Assembly (NCBI GenBank): GCA_032716605.1
Contig: CM064517.1
Span: 19,450,742-19,514,741, forward strand
Length of the DNA: 64,000 nt
DNA from: Paralithodes platypus
Taxonomy: Eukaryota; Arthropoda; Malacostraca; Decapoda; Lithodidae
Direction of reading: 5' to 3'
Below, piece after piece: positions 1-11,692 of this stretch. The notes beneath the pieces are model-generated. The model was not told the origin of the DNA and ran no database searches. It saw nothing but the letters and a program-made list of their open reading frames with translations. Position 1 is the stretch's first letter. Every line of letters begins with the position of its first letter. The position numbers were made by a program, and so were the translations under genes.

Positions 1-270
1 CTTTGGCTTCCAATCTTGGTAGATTGGGAGGTCAATCCACGTTAGAGACGCCATCACTTGAGATCTAGAAAATATATAAGTAAAAGGAACAGTCAGAGTA
101 AGCTATGGGTATGGCAGAGATTGCTCAGTTCTCACTCTGATAGACCATCCCATCACCACATGACTAGAACCCAATCCTCTCAGCATCAGCTAGGAAAGGC
201 CCTAGAAAGCCGCCTATGGCGGGGGGATAGCTCCCCTATTTCAACCCTTTTCGGGGTTGGGCACCCGCCC
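1..270 (-). repeat. SINE-A copy, cut by window edge
   Basis: Reverse complement of the 5' half of a ~520-bp repeat found five times in this window (also near 6.1, 13.1, 14.8 and 39.9 kb). The 5' end of the repeat, a GGCGGGTGCCC motif, lies at 260-270 on the minus strand. The 3' half is outside the window. No protein is implied; open frames here are incidental. It interrupts the MITE-A remnant that begins at 271. Confidence 0.8.
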
Positions 271-463
271 AAAACCAGTTGACCTAGAGAGCTCTACTCA
301 AAGCCATTATACAGATACAAGTAAGGGCTACATTTTAAGATTTGTGTGAATTCTCTAGCAGTTAAAATAAAAAAAATGGGCCAATGTTTACATACAACGC
401 TTCTTGGCCAGATCGCCTGGATAATCCTATCGACCTCCATTAATGCTGCCTCCGGGGAGGGGG
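271..463. mobile_element. MITE-A fragment (TTAA-flanked, non-coding)
   Basis: Half of a ~460-480 bp non-coding repeat seen about ten times here. The internal landmark 'agttgacctagagagctc' is followed by a GC-rich terminus and a TTAA at 464-467. The other half is presumably beyond the SINE at 1-270. Short inverted termini plus TTAA duplications point to piggyBac-type mobilisation. Confidence 0.65.
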
Positions 464-839
464 TTAAGACATATTTCAAAATACAACACTCGCTGCTATA
501 TTGCGAATGGTGAAGACTAGAACTCTACACTAAGTTATTCAGTTTTGATGGTGAAAATATAAGGTTAAGTTTTGCTGCGTCCTGGGATAATCGAAGGAGT
601 TTCAGGAATTTTGTCATTTCCACATTCATATCTTTGTAAAGAAATACCCTAACCTAGGTTAGATACATTAATTTTAATTGGGGGATTATTGGTGTTGGAA
701 ACAATGTTTGAAATAATATCAATTGGTTCAGATCGGTCCTTTGAGACTATACCCCATAAAATGTTCTTTCCTCTCGTATAAGCCTTAGGTTATTCATAGT
801 GCAGTTGGGTCCAGTACATGATAATATTGATATCCAGTA
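464..839. other. Unassigned AT-rich spacer
   Basis: I find no gene, repeat boundary or RNA in this stretch between two MITE-A copies. Confidence 0.5.
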
Positions 840-1302
840 CCCCTCAGAACCGGAAGGGCTCTGAGGCACCCATAACAAACTAGGCCCTGGAACACGGATG
901 GGCTCTTGAGCACCGTAAGCTTGTTTTAAAAGCCGTCCGTCCGACGCATATAAACACAGCCGGTTGGTCCGACACCGCGCACCTCCAAACACAAGAAGGA
1001 GAGGCGTTGCTTGTTATTGTGTGATCTGCTAAGCCAAATTCAGTAGTGAAAAGTGGGTCATATTGCTAACATCGCCTCGAAACTCTCTCCACGGAAATCG
1101 TCATCACAACTGAACCAGTTGACTTAGAGAGCTCTACTCAACGCCAGTCTACAGGTACGAAACACATCTACGCTTGGAGATGCGTGGGAATGCGGTAGCA
1201 GTTAAAATAACAAAGATACGGTAGCCTAGGTGTAGAAGTTTTTCGGCCAAATCGCCCGGATTTCGGGGATATCTTATAGAATGCGAAACCGGTGCTGGAG
1301 GG
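840..1302. mobile_element. MITE-A copy, 463 bp
   Basis: Begins CCCCTCAGAACCGG and ends with GGGTTAA (TTAA at 1303-1306). The left target site reads AGTA rather than TTAA, so it has probably mutated. The interior shares the 'gaaatcgtcatcacaact' and 'agttgacttagagagctc' landmarks with the intact copy at 57154-57611. Open frames inside are non-coding. Confidence 0.75.
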
Positions 1303-1535
1303 TTAATGGATATTTATCATGTCGCGAGCCATAGCATAGTCAGTAGAGCGTCAACTGCTGATCAAAGGGTCGGCGGATAAAGCCCTCACTGTCAATATGT
1401 TATTGGTAGAAATCAAGCCTGGGCAACTTGACCTAGCGATTCGCGACAAACGCCAAATAATCATGGCCACCCCTTCTCGGGAATTACGGCGTCTGGCAAA
1501 AAAAAAAAATCATGGTCATGTGCTGTACCTTTAAC

Positions 1536-1625
1536 TGTCTTGATGGTGTAATGGTTAGACCATTTAAGTTCTGTACAGTGCACTCCCAGTATTCGCACCT
1601 AGGTCGTACCAGCCTCCTTCCGCGT
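1536..1625 (+). repeat. tRNA-like SINE head, decayed
   Basis: A good polymerase III A box (TGGTGTAATGGTTAGA) is followed about 35 bases later by a degraded B box. No tRNA cloverleaf can be completed, so this looks like a tRNA-derived SINE fragment. The rest of 1303-1640 shows nothing recognisable beyond an A9 run. Confidence 0.35.
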
Positions 1626-1639
1626 ATACGTGGGCACTA

Positions 1640-3258
1640 ATTAAGAACATAAGAAAATTGGAGTCTGCAGAAAGCAGATTGGCCTACATAAGGCAGATCC
1701 CGGTCACACCCACCCCTAATTATAAGGCCAGCTTACTAACACCATTAGGACTGACCTCACCGAAACACTCTTAGGTCAGAAAAACGGGGGTCTGCAGCGC
1801 GCCGATTGGCCCACACCTGACAGATCCCCCTCACACCCAACCCCTCTCGTCCATATGCCTATCTAATTTTATCTTAAAGCTCCCTATCGTTCTTGATCCC
1901 ACTATAGCACTTGGTAGCCTATTCCACCTATCTACAACTCTGTTACCAAACCAATATTTGCCTATACAGTACTGTATCTCTCTTGAAACAAAATTTATCT
2001 AATTTGAAACCATTTGTACATGTTCTTTTGCTATCACTGAGCTTTAGTACATTTTTCATGTCCCCTTTATTAATCCCACTAACCCACTTGAATATCTCTA
2101 TCATATCCCCTCTAACTCTGCGTCTCTCTAACGAATGTAAGCCTAATTTCTTCAATCTTTCTTCATACGGAAGATTTATAATATTATAGATCATTTTTGT
2201 CATTCTACGTTGTACTCTCTCCAATGAATCTGTCCTCTGTAATAAGGACACCAAAATTGAACAGCATAATCCATATGGGGTCTCACTAATGACAAGTAAA
2301 GTTTTAAGATAACAACAGCAGTTCTGTTACTCACACTCCTAGAGACAAACCCGAGAATCCTGTTTGCCTTGTTATGAACGCTTATACATTGTTTTCTAGG
2401 CTTCAAATCATTGCTAACAAACACACCTAGATCTTTCTCACAGTCTGAGTTTTCTAATTTCATATTAGCTAGTTTATATTTAACATTTGTATGCATCTTC
2501 CCTATCTTTAATTCCTTGCATTTGTCAATGCTAAACTTCATCTGCCAATTTACTGACCATTCGTGTAAGGTATCTAGATCCCTTTGCAGGCACTATCTGA
2601 ATCAATTTTTCTCCTCATTTTGGTATCGTCTGCAAATTTACTTATCCTACTAGTTATACCTAAATCAAGGTCATTTATGTATATAACAAACAACAGAGGA
2701 CCTAATACAGATCCCTGGGGGACCCCACTTTTGACTGCTCCCCATTCTGACTTGGTACCATTTATGCGGACTCTCTGCTTCCTACCAATTAGCCATGACC
2801 TAATCCATCCTAAGAACGCCCCACCTTTCTCATCAATCTCTCATGAGGGACTCTGTCGAAAGCTTTACTGAAATGATTAAATATATAATATCATATGACT
2901 TGTCATTATCTACTGCTTCATATACCTCTGAGAAAAAGCTAAGCAAATTAGTAAGGCAAGAACATACCTGAGTGAATCCATGCTGAGAAGAATTTATTAA
3001 GTTAAATGCTTCTAAGTGTTTTCTCACTTTCCTAGCAATAATTGACTCTAGTAGCTTTCCTATGATTGAAGTGAGACTAATGGGACGGTAATTGGATGCT
3101 ATTGATTTATCACCTTTTTTGAAGATCGGAACTACATTTGCAAGCTTCCAAGCTTCTGGAACTATACCAGTTTCTAATGACTTGTTAAAAAGAAATGTTA
3201 ATGGGTAACTTAACTCATCTCTGCATTCTTTTCATACTCTAGCTGCTTCTAGCATATA
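1640..3258 (-). pseudogene. CR1-like LINE: reverse transcriptase and C-terminus
   Basis: Minus-strand fragments read in order as a CR1-clade reverse transcriptase: a fingers segment ending in SNYRPISLTS (about 3100), KAFDRVPHERL (about 2850), GVPQGSVLGPLLF (about 2720), the catalytic FADDT (about 2640), then the thumb-like C-terminus with SVHNKANRILGF and VQRRMTK (2541-1943). The enzyme would copy LINE RNA at a nicked target. Several frameshifts and stops make it dead. The 3' end near 1640-1850 is approximate. It continues upstream in pieces at 3513-4117, 4595-5153, 12334-12386 and 12875-13116. Confidence 0.85.
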
Positions 3259-3512
3259 CCTCATCACTGCTCAATAGGTGGCGTTCTGAAAGTGAGGGTC
3301 TGAGTCTGGAGGGTGAGACGGTGAAGCACTTGAGCGAAGCAACCAGCCGCTTCAGAGATGGAGCTGCTTCGAGCCATGATGGATGCTTCACATGTCTCAC
3401 TCCCCAGACTGGAACAAGACCTCACGGGCTTCACCGTGTTGAGCGGTGGAATGTACAGGCTCTCAGCCTATGCCCGAGAGGGAGTAGTTGGAATATAGAG
3501 AAAAAAAAAAAA
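3259..3512 (+). repeat. SINE-B copy with poly-A tail
   Basis: Ends in an A15 run and matches the copy at 24775-25105, sharing 'actggaacaagacctcac' and 'ctcagcctatgcccgaga'. It sits inside the CR1 reverse transcriptase region in the opposite orientation. The short A tail and the recurrence suggest a retroposed SINE. I could not identify its RNA ancestor or a clear target duplication. Confidence 0.6.
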
Positions 3513-4117
3513 AAAGGACCAGGAGATTTCTGAGGTTTCAGTCTGTCAATTTCCTTAAGCACATTTCTACTTATAGTAACCATACTTAACCTATGTTCCA
3601 TACTATCGCTATAACCTTAGACTTCTGGAATCTGTGCCACATTTTCATTTGTGAAAACGGAAAGAAACTGACTATTTAATGTACTGCAGATTTCTAAATA
3701 ATATTCTGTAATTTCTCCTATCGAAGTTTTAAGGGGGCCTATTAAATTTTTAACTTTAGATTTATATACAATAGTTGGTAAAAAGCTTTAGGGTTATTTT
3801 TTGAGTTGTTGGCTATCCCTATTTCATAATTTCTTTTTGCTTTCCTAATTTCCTTTTTGACCTGTCTTGATAGAGTCTGATAGTAAATAAGTAGGTGATT
3901 TTTGCCTTAATTTTTCTATATATTTCTTTCTTTTTTCCTATAAGATCTATTAGTTTATTATTCATCCATTTTGGTTGGTTCTGTGTCGATCTAAATCTTC
4001 TTTTGGGGATATATTTATTTTGCGCATTGTGAAGTGAAGAAATAAACTGTTCATATGTAGCTGTCAAGTTTAACTCTGGCTTATCCTGACTTAATTGTTT
4101 AACAATAGGGTCCACCC
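3513..4117 (-). pseudogene. CR1-like LINE: linker between endonuclease and RT
   Basis: Minus-strand frame at 4124-3819 has the basic linker typical of CR1 proteins (residues such as KWMNNKLIDLIGKKKEIYR). It leads into the RT piece downstream. The upstream boundary is exactly a TTAA shared with the element at 4122-4590. Joining across one TTAA keeps the frame open. Confidence 0.75.
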
Positions 4118-4121
4118 TTAA

Positions 4122-4590
4122 CACCTTAAGAGCGGGTGCTAGGGTATTTTACACTGTGCCGCCCAGCGGGTTTTTTTTACCCTAAATAGAGTTGTTTCCG
4201 TGCTCATTTTCATGCATAAACAAGACCCAGAGCGTAAAACAAGTATCTATCACTGAAAGGGCGTAAACAGAACTTTCCAATGACACCCGAACCATCCTTG
4301 TACGACCACTGGTTCTCTTGCAACACGAGTGCAAAAACCCTAAAATAAGGTAATTTCCGTACATAATTCCCTGTGTAGCGAGTGAGATAGGGGGGAGAAG
4401 GGTGGAATACAGTTCAGTACGTCCACGGTGGTCGTGGGGAGCGGTCATAAGGTTACTATGCTCGTCCCACCGCTCAGCTCTCTCTCTCAGCAACAATACG
4501 TGCTGAAAATGGCACTCGACAGCTGTCGTGCACCGCCACATAGTCCAAATTTATTTCACTCGATATATGTCGCGCGCTGCCAGTTAAGGG
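4122..4590. mobile_element. TTAA-flanked element, 469 bp, inside CR1
   Basis: TTAA at 4118-4121 and 4591-4594. Ends are only weakly inverted (CACCTTAA versus CCCTTAAC read inward). The best support is the host: removing the element and one TTAA rejoins the CR1 reading frame exactly. The interior has no landmark shared with MITE-A and no coding frame that I recognise. Confidence 0.7.
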
Positions 4591-4594
4591 TTAA

Positions 4595-5153
4595 GGCTCT
4601 TGTTATCCCACCATAATCGTTTTTTCTGAAATCTGGGATAAGTGACGGATTCTCTTTAGCATTTCCTGTCCATTGTATATTAAAATAAATAGATTTGTGA
4701 TCGCTATTTCCTAGTTGGTCCCCTATCTCTACATTATTTATCATATGTTCATTATTACTGAGAACTAAATCAAGGATATTATTACCTCTAGTCGGTGAGT
4801 CAATGAATTGAAATAAAAAACTATCTTGTACCGCCTCAATAAACTCTTCAGAATCTGAGTCGCCGATTTGATGCTGCCAATCTATCTTCAGAAAATTAAA
4901 ATCCCCCATAATGCACACATTGCTAAACCTTGATGCTATTTTCACTTCCTGCCATAAAGATTTACCTTCATTTCTACTCATATTTGGTGGTCTAAAAATT
5001 ACTCCAATAACTATGGTCTCGCTACCTTCGCTAACCTCTACCCAAACAATTTCGTTATCATTATTTAATCTAATACCTGATTTAATACAGCATTTTAATG
5101 AACTCCTGACAAACCCTGCTATTCCGCCGCCCCTCCTACTTGTTCGGACATAT
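4595..5153 (-). pseudogene. CR1-like LINE: APE endonuclease, C-terminal half
   Basis: The minus-strand protein contains the apurinic endonuclease signature MGDFNFLKIDW, then NNILDLVLSNN and NSDHKSI (the SDH catalytic motif) at about 4900-4680. This nuclease nicks target DNA to prime reverse transcription. The 5150 end abuts TTAA 5154-5157, where a 7.2-kb composite insertion begins. The frame resumes at 12334. Confidence 0.85.
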
Positions 5154-6116
5154 TTAACCCTTCCTGCCCGGTTGTCATTTTAAAATGACACCGCGGAAAA
5201 TGGGCAGGAGCCCGGGTATCATTTTAAAATCTGTAAGCTTGAAAGCCTATTAAGCGTGTTTTGAAAGCAGTGCGTCAGACGCATGTAAACAAATCCTGTC
5301 TTTGCATCACCGCTAGGGTTGTAAAATTCCCGGAAATTTTGAAATAGGGTAAATTTCCGGGAAACTTTCCTTTAAATGAGTAGACGTCCTTCCTACGCTG
5401 AAGAAAGTCGTCTAATAGTTGCCATAAATTCAGGAAAAGTACATCACCGGTAAAGAAGGGGTTAAGAATCTGGCCAAGAGTAAACAATTAACATAGAAAA
5501 GTAAAGTTAGAAAACAATTTAATTAACTGAAACATTTTCCTTATATTGTTACACAAAACTCTTCATTGCATTCAAATTACAAGTATTTTTCTCATTTTAG
5601 GACAACACTTGTAGGTTTATTACTGGAAGTTAATACTTGGCCTAAAATACAGTACAGTACAAGTGCAGCCTAAAACTTTTAAACACAATTTCCTTTTATC
5701 ATTCATAAATTAGATTGTTAAAGTTTTATAATTACCATGCCAGTAAAGTGAAGTCAGGTAAGAGATAAACTAGTTTGGATTTGGGAGCAACCAATAATAA
5801 ATCAGTACGCATACGCACTACGCAGTTAACCTAAGGTTTCCCTCTAACCTGGCTTTACCTTACACCGTCAAAAATGTCAGAAGAAAAATAATAAAATTTA
5901 ACAAACTTTTCATTCATTAAGATTTTGTCCATACAATGCATTGCAATGTATGTTTTGACACAACATTTTAGGAAGTGGAGCTAGATTAGCTAATCCATCA
6001 ATTCATGATACCTAGTACATCATTTCCTACTCTAATTCATTTATAGAACTTACAGATGACTCATCATCATTAGACTCGGAAAGCGAATTATTATAATCCT
6101 CATCAACATCATTCAT

Positions 6117-6547
6117 TGGTGATGGGCTGGTCTTTCGTGATGGGCTGGTCTATCAGAGTGAGAACTGAGCGATCTCTGCCATACCCATAGCTTACTCTGA
6201 CTGTTCCTTTAACTTATATATTTTCTAGATCTCAAGTGACTGCGTCTTTTCCGTGGATTGACCTCCCAATCTACCAAGATTGGAAGCCAAAGCGTCACAT
6301 TTTTCCCTTGCCCCTCAACTTTCTCTTCATAATTGCTGAGGGGCACAGGGCCCTGGGTGGGGCTTTGGTTTCCCGGGCGTTTCCGCACCCTCCTCAGCTC
6401 CCCGCCATGGAGTGGCTTCGGTCACCCAGGCTTTATTGTGGTCGGCAGGGAAGGTTCTGTGGGGGCGCTCGGTTATGGCCTTGGAATTGCTCGGGGCCTT
6501 GGGGCTGTTCGGCCAGGCAGCTTGGGGAACAAGAACAACAACAACAA
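6117..6547 (+). repeat. SINE-A copy, 5'-truncated
   Basis: Lacks the first ~120 bases of SINE-A and ends in (AAC)n. A 13-bp target duplication CAACATCATTCAT lies at 6104-6116 and 6548-6560. The 5' truncation and target duplication are typical of target-primed reverse transcription by a LINE. Confidence 0.85.
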
Positions 6548-6632
6548 CAACATCATTCATGACAGCCTGTGCACGACTTAGTTACTTGCTACTGGCAAGT
6601 GGTTAACCAACACAACCGCCTCGCCTTCGTCC

Positions 6633-8040
6633 AATACGCGTTGATGATATGCAGTTTGGTTTTATGCCAGGACGTGGTACAACCGATGCTATCTTCAGAG
6701 TCAGGCAGATACAGGAAAGATACTTACTAAAAGGCAGGGATCTTTACTTTGCTTTTGTAGACCTGGAGAAGGCCTTTGACAGGGTGCCTAGAGATGTTGT
6801 GCAGTGGGCTATGAGGAAACTTAGTGTGGAAGAGTGGCTGGTGCGTGTGATAATGAAGATGTAGGAGGATTCGCGAACTGCGTTGAGGGTGAAAGGTGTA
6901 CAGTACTGAGTCTGGAGTTCACAGTTCGTGTTGGAGTTCATCAGGGTTCAGTGTTAAGCCCCCTCCTCTTAATTATGGTCCTGGAGGCACTGTCTAGAGA
7001 TTTTAGATCCGGACTCCCGTGGGAACTTTTATATGCAGACGATTTAGTTCTAATAGCTGACAATGTGCAAGATGTTGAGGCCAAATTCAGAAGATGGAGA
7101 GAGGGCATGGCGAGGAAGGGTTTAAGAGTCAATATTAACAAAACCAAGGTTATGCATTGTAGATTGAGACGAGGCAATGTGGAAAAGAGCGGTGCATACC
7201 CATGTGCAGTGTGTGGAAAGGGTGTGGGTGCTAACTCGATTCGGTGTAGCGTCTGTCGATGTTGGGTGCACCATGGGAGTAAGCGCTGTAGTAGAATAAA
7301 ATGACCCCTGATGAAGGATAAGTCAGAAATCAAGAAATAAGAGTGCAAGGGCGAGCTTGTGTTAAATGATGATCCTGTGGCTGTGAATTTTGGAAATGAG
7401 TCACTGGAGCTGGTGGACAAGTTTTGTTACCTAGCAGATACCATCTCTGCTGGTGGTGGGGCCGAGGCTGCCACTGTCGCTAGAATTAGATGTGGCTGGG
7501 GAAGTTCAGAGAACTGCTGCCAATTCTGACCATGAAAAGAATGCCTCTCCCCCTGAATGGAAAGGTGTATGCCTCATGTGTTAGAAGTGCAATGATGTAT
7601 GCCTCAGAAACATGGGTCGTTAAAGTAGAGGATGTCAACAAAATGAAACGTAATGAGATGAGAATGGCGAGATGGATGTGTGGGGCCAAACTGCAGGATA
7701 GAATAACAAACGATGAGCTGAGGAGACGTTTAGGTATAAAGAGTATTAGCGATGAGATGCGTACAAGTAGACTGGGATGGTATGGGCATGTGGAGAGAAT
7801 GGATGAACAAAATTGGGTGAAAAGATGCAGGTCTGTGATTGTGGAGGGAGCTGCACCAAGGGGTGGACCGAGGAAGACCTGGGATCGAATTATACATCTC
7901 GATCTTGAATCCAAATAATTAAACAAGTGAAACAGCCCTTAATAGGGTTGCCGGGAACGCCGCCATTAGGACAAGAGACTGAAACTGCAAGTATGTGTGG
8001 AGCACTCGGTCTTAAAATTTTATGTTTGTGTGTATGTTCA
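6633..8040 (+). pseudogene. RTE-P LINE fragment (plus strand)
   Basis: Begins inside the RT (FGFMPGRGTTDAIF, then VDLEKAFDRVPRD and YADDLVLIAD at about 7035) and runs to the 3' end. After the catalytic YADD comes a cysteine-rich insert (CAVCGKGVGANSIRCSVC, about 7200-7260), then a C-terminus ending in the GWYGHVERMD and GAAPRGGPRKTW region. Stops and frameshifts break it. The 3' end reads 'cttaaaattttatgt', where other copies continue into an ATGT tail. It is 5'-truncated, and the partner copy lies tail to tail from 8095. Confidence 0.8.
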
Positions 8041-8094
8041 CACCGAAGATTTCCCTTGTATATTCTACGTCAAGGTTTGCTAAATTTGTATATA

Positions 8095-9975
8095 TACATA
8101 CATACATACATACATAAAATTTTAAGACTGAGTGTTCCACACATAAGTGCAGTTTCAGTCTCTTGTCCCAATGGTGGTGTTCCAGGCAACCCTGTTAAGG
8201 GCTGCCCCACTTGTCAAGTTCTTGGATTTGAGATCGGCGCGTATAGTCCGATCCCAGGTCTTCCTCGGTCCACCCCTTGGTGCAGCTCCCTCCACAATCA
8301 CAGACCTGCATTTTTTCACCCAATTTTGTTCATCCATTCTCTCCACATGTCCATACCATCCCAGTCTACTTGTACGCATCACCTCGCTAATACTCTTTAT
8401 ACCTAAACGACTCCTCAGCTCAACATTTGTTATTCTATCCTGTAGCCTGGCCCCACACATCCATCTCACCATTCTCATCTCATTACGCTCCATTCTGTTG
8501 ACATCCTCTACTTTAACGGCCCATGTTTCTGAGGCATACGTCATTGCACTTCTAACACATGAGGCATACACCTTTCCCTTCAGGGGGAGAGGCATTCTTT
8601 TCATGGTCAGGATTGGCATCAATTCTCTGAACTTCCCCCAGCCACACCTAATTCTAGCAACAGTGGCAGCCTCGGCCCCACCACCGGCAGAGATGGTATC
8701 TCCTAGGTAACAAAACTTGTTCACCAGCTCCAAAGACTCATTTCCAAAATTCACAGCCACAGGATCATCACTTAACACAAGCTCGCCTTTGCACACTACG
8801 CACTCAAATTTCTCTATTTCTGACTTATCCTTCGGCAGGGGCCCCTTTATTCTACTACAGCGCTTACTCCCATGGTGTACCCAACATCAACAGATGCTAC
8901 ATTGAATTGAGTTAACACCCACTCCCTTTCCACACACTGCACATGGGTATGCACCGCTCTTTTCCACATTGCCTCGTCTCAATCTACAATGCACAACCTT
9001 GGTTTTGTTAATATTGACTCTTAAACCCTTGCTCGCCATGCCCTCTCTCCACTCTCTGAATTTGGCCTCAGCATCCTGCATACTGTCAGCTATTAGGACT
9101 AAATCGTCTGCATAAAACAGTTCCAACGGGAGTCCGCCTCTAAAATCTCTAGACAGCGCCTCCAAGACCATAATAAAGAGGAGGGGGCTTAACACTGAAC
9201 CCTGATGGACTCCAACACGGACTGCGAACTCATCACTCAGTACACCCTTCACCCTCACCGAACTTCGCGAATCCTTATACATCTTCATTATCACACGCAC
9301 CAGCCACTCTTCCACACCAAGTTTCCTCATAGCCCACTGTACAACATCTCTAGGTACCCTATCAAAGGCCTTCTCCAGGTCCACAAACACAAAGTAAAGA
9401 TCCCTGCCTTTAGGTATCTTTCCTGTATCTGCCTGACTATGAAGATAGCATCGGTTGTACCACGTCCTGGCATAAAACCAAACTGCATATCATCAATAGA
9501 GATGCTTTGCCTGATCAAACCCTCAAGGACTCTCTCACAGACCTTCATGATTTGGTCAAGCATTTTCAGGCCCCTATAATTTCCTCTATCTAGCGCATCC
9601 CCTTTTCCTTTGTATATATTTACTATTACACTTTTGAGCCAATCCTCTGGGATTTTCTCATCTTTAATAATGGTGTTTATCACTCAGTGACTAAGTTTAC
9701 ACCAATCTCCCCTGAGGCTTTTATCATCTCAGCGACAATGTCGGAGCAACCTGGAGCTTTACCGTCCTTCATTTTATTGATTGCGTCGCTCACTACAGCT
9801 GGTGCTATCAAAGGAGGGGGCCCAGATATTGGTTTTTCGATACTAAGCTGTTCCTTATCCCGTTTAAACTCTACATTTAGCAATCGTTCATAGTGTACCT
9901 TCCATGCTTCTCTGATTTCATTTTCTGCATACACAATCTTCCCATTATCATCTCTATCTATGTAGAGAAACAATG
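8095..9975 (-). pseudogene. RTE-P LINE fragment (minus strand), better preserved
   Basis: From about 9960 down, the protein runs from an RT N-terminal linker, through DGKAPGCSDIVAEMIK, FGFMPGRGTTDAIF, VDLEKAFDRVPRD, GSVLSPLLF and YADDLVLIAD, to a zinc-finger-like insert (CAVC...CSIC...CVVC, about 8950-8790), then GWYGHVERMD. The 3' end carries an (ATGT)n tail, seen as (ACAT)n at 8095-8115. Only a few frameshifts break it. It is 5'-truncated at the hAT sequence and forms a tail-to-tail inverted pair with 6633-8040, which could confuse assembly. Confidence 0.82.
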
Positions 9976-10678
9976 CATAAATATAATAGGGCAAAAGTGT
10001 CAGTCTTTCCAGGTTTTTGTAATGATAATACTGTATCACCATAATTTATTGAAATTTATGGGAATGCATAATAATGGGGACAAGTGAGAGCTGTGAGCAG
10101 ACATATCAGACAAGTCTACTTGTTAGGAAGTAATTTACAAACTACAGCTGCACAGTCTGCAACTAAGGCTGTGAAGTTTGATAATGAGTACCAGTACGTC
10201 TGTCCAAGAAAAAAAATAATAAGAAGAAAAGCCAAAGGCACAATTATAATTTTTCAGGAACGTATCTCCTATGTAAATATGCAAATTAGTGAATACTGTG
10301 ATGCATATTAAACTAATATACCTTTAAGTTATATATTTGGTTCTTAATATATCCATGCAAATATAAAACGTTTGAAAATTCCAAAATTTCTTTAAAATAA
10401 TAAAGAAAAATGAAAATTCCCCAAATTCCCAAAAATGTCCAGGCATTATAAATTCCAGGGAAATTTTCTGGAAAGTTTCCAAAAACTCCCGGAAACTTTC
10501 CCACCCGTTACAACCCTAAACACCGCACCTCCGAAAACAAGAAGGAGATGTCGGATCAATGTTGCTGTTGTATGCTATGACGAGATTAGTGTCTGCAAAT
10601 GTCCGATATTGCTAACATCGCATCGAATCTCTCTCCACGGAAATCGTCATCACAACTGAACCAGTTGACCTAGAGTGC

Positions 10679-11692
10679 CTAAATCCACCGCAACCCTGCT
10701 CACAAGTTGGACAGGAGAACACGAATACATCCCTCAACTCACCATAAACAACACACCCCTAATACATACACACACACCCAAAATCCTAGGAGTAACATAT
10801 GATACTCATATGACATTCAAACAGCACACCACAAACATTAAAAAGAAACTGACACCCAGACTTAACGCCCTCAGGTCACTTGCTCACACAAAATTTGGAC
10901 ACAACAAAGAAACTACCACCACAGTATATAAACAATACATAAGATCAGTGATGGAATACGCAAGCCCAGCCTGGGCTTCTAACCTAGCTGAAACACATCA
11001 TAAGACCTTACAGACTATTCAAAACAAAGCCCTGAAGATCATTACAGGCTGCACAGCTACTGCACCCACAGATCACCTACATCAAGAAACCAAAATCCTC
11101 AAAGTCAAAGACCATCTGGACATGAGAGGCACTCAATTCCTGGCAACAGCCTCCACGAACCAAGACCACCCACTAAACTACATAGCAACACACCCACAGA
11201 CACCAAGAAATATCAAAACAACACCCAGCACACGGTATCACACACAATTATTGTCCTCTCTCCCTCCCTGCCCACCCCGAACCAACTTCCAGAAGCACAT
11301 CCATACTCATATCTCTCACCGATCCATCCACTCACTCACAGACAACACGCAGCTGCATGCACGACCTCCCGAAATCCATCCTTCCGAATCCTCCCTTCCT
11401 CGCGAGGACAGAGTCCACCTGGCCAGGCTGAGATGCGGACACCATCCAGCTCTCCTGAGCTATCAGAATAGACTGGATGACTCCGTTGTCGACGCCTGCC
11501 CGGGATGTAACACAGCACCCCATACCATTAAACACATCATAGAAGACTGCATTTCACACAACCACTTACGCCAACAACACAATCTACACTCAGTGAGAGC
11601 TCTGTGGGAAAGCCCGATCGTGGCCATGGCCTTCCTCAGGGACTCGGGGCTGTTCGGCCAGGCAGCTTAGGGAACAACAACAACAACAACAA
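10679..11692 (+). mobile_element. AAC-LINE (Jockey-like), 5'-truncated with open C-terminal ORF
   Basis: The frame to 11670 encodes the end of a Jockey-superfamily reverse transcriptase (ILGVTYDTHMTFKQH, YKQYIRSVMEYASPAW, IQNKALKIITGC) and a terminal Cys-His segment (CPGCNTAPHTIKHIIEDC), finishing in LWESP and LFGQAA. It is followed at once by (AAC)n. The 10-bp target duplication CCTAGAGTGC is at 10669-10678 and 11693-11702. The last ~60 bases match the 3' end of SINE-A. The insertion is recent enough that no stop interrupts ~330 codons. Confidence 0.85.

Larger units (their letters stand above)
5314..10518. mobile_element. hAT-like element, transposase not recognised
   Basis: Starts TAGGGTTG and ends CAACCCTA, with 8-bp flanks ATCACCGC (5306-5313) and AACACCGC (10519-10526) differing by one base, as expected for an hAT insertion. 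Subterminal TTCCCGGAAA-type motifs occur at both ends (5327-5375 and 10470-10500). Its own DNA is about 5314-6116, 6561-6632 and 9976-10518. The rest is a SINE-A and two RTE-P copies. I see no hAT dimerisation or BED domain, so it is probably non-autonomous. A short acidic minus-strand frame at about 6117-6030 is not diagnostic. Confidence 0.6.

Noticed and set aside
5314..6116. hAT transposase remnant on the minus strand (acidic frame near 6117-6030)
   Set aside because: No hATC dimerisation or BED motif, and stops lie just upstream; composition alone is not enough.
6327..6606. Overlapping ORFs on both strands in SINE-A copies
   Set aside because: The same frames recur in every SINE-A copy with random frame-breaking changes and Asn/Thr or Val/Gln runs from the AAC tail; they are by-products of a non-coding SINE.
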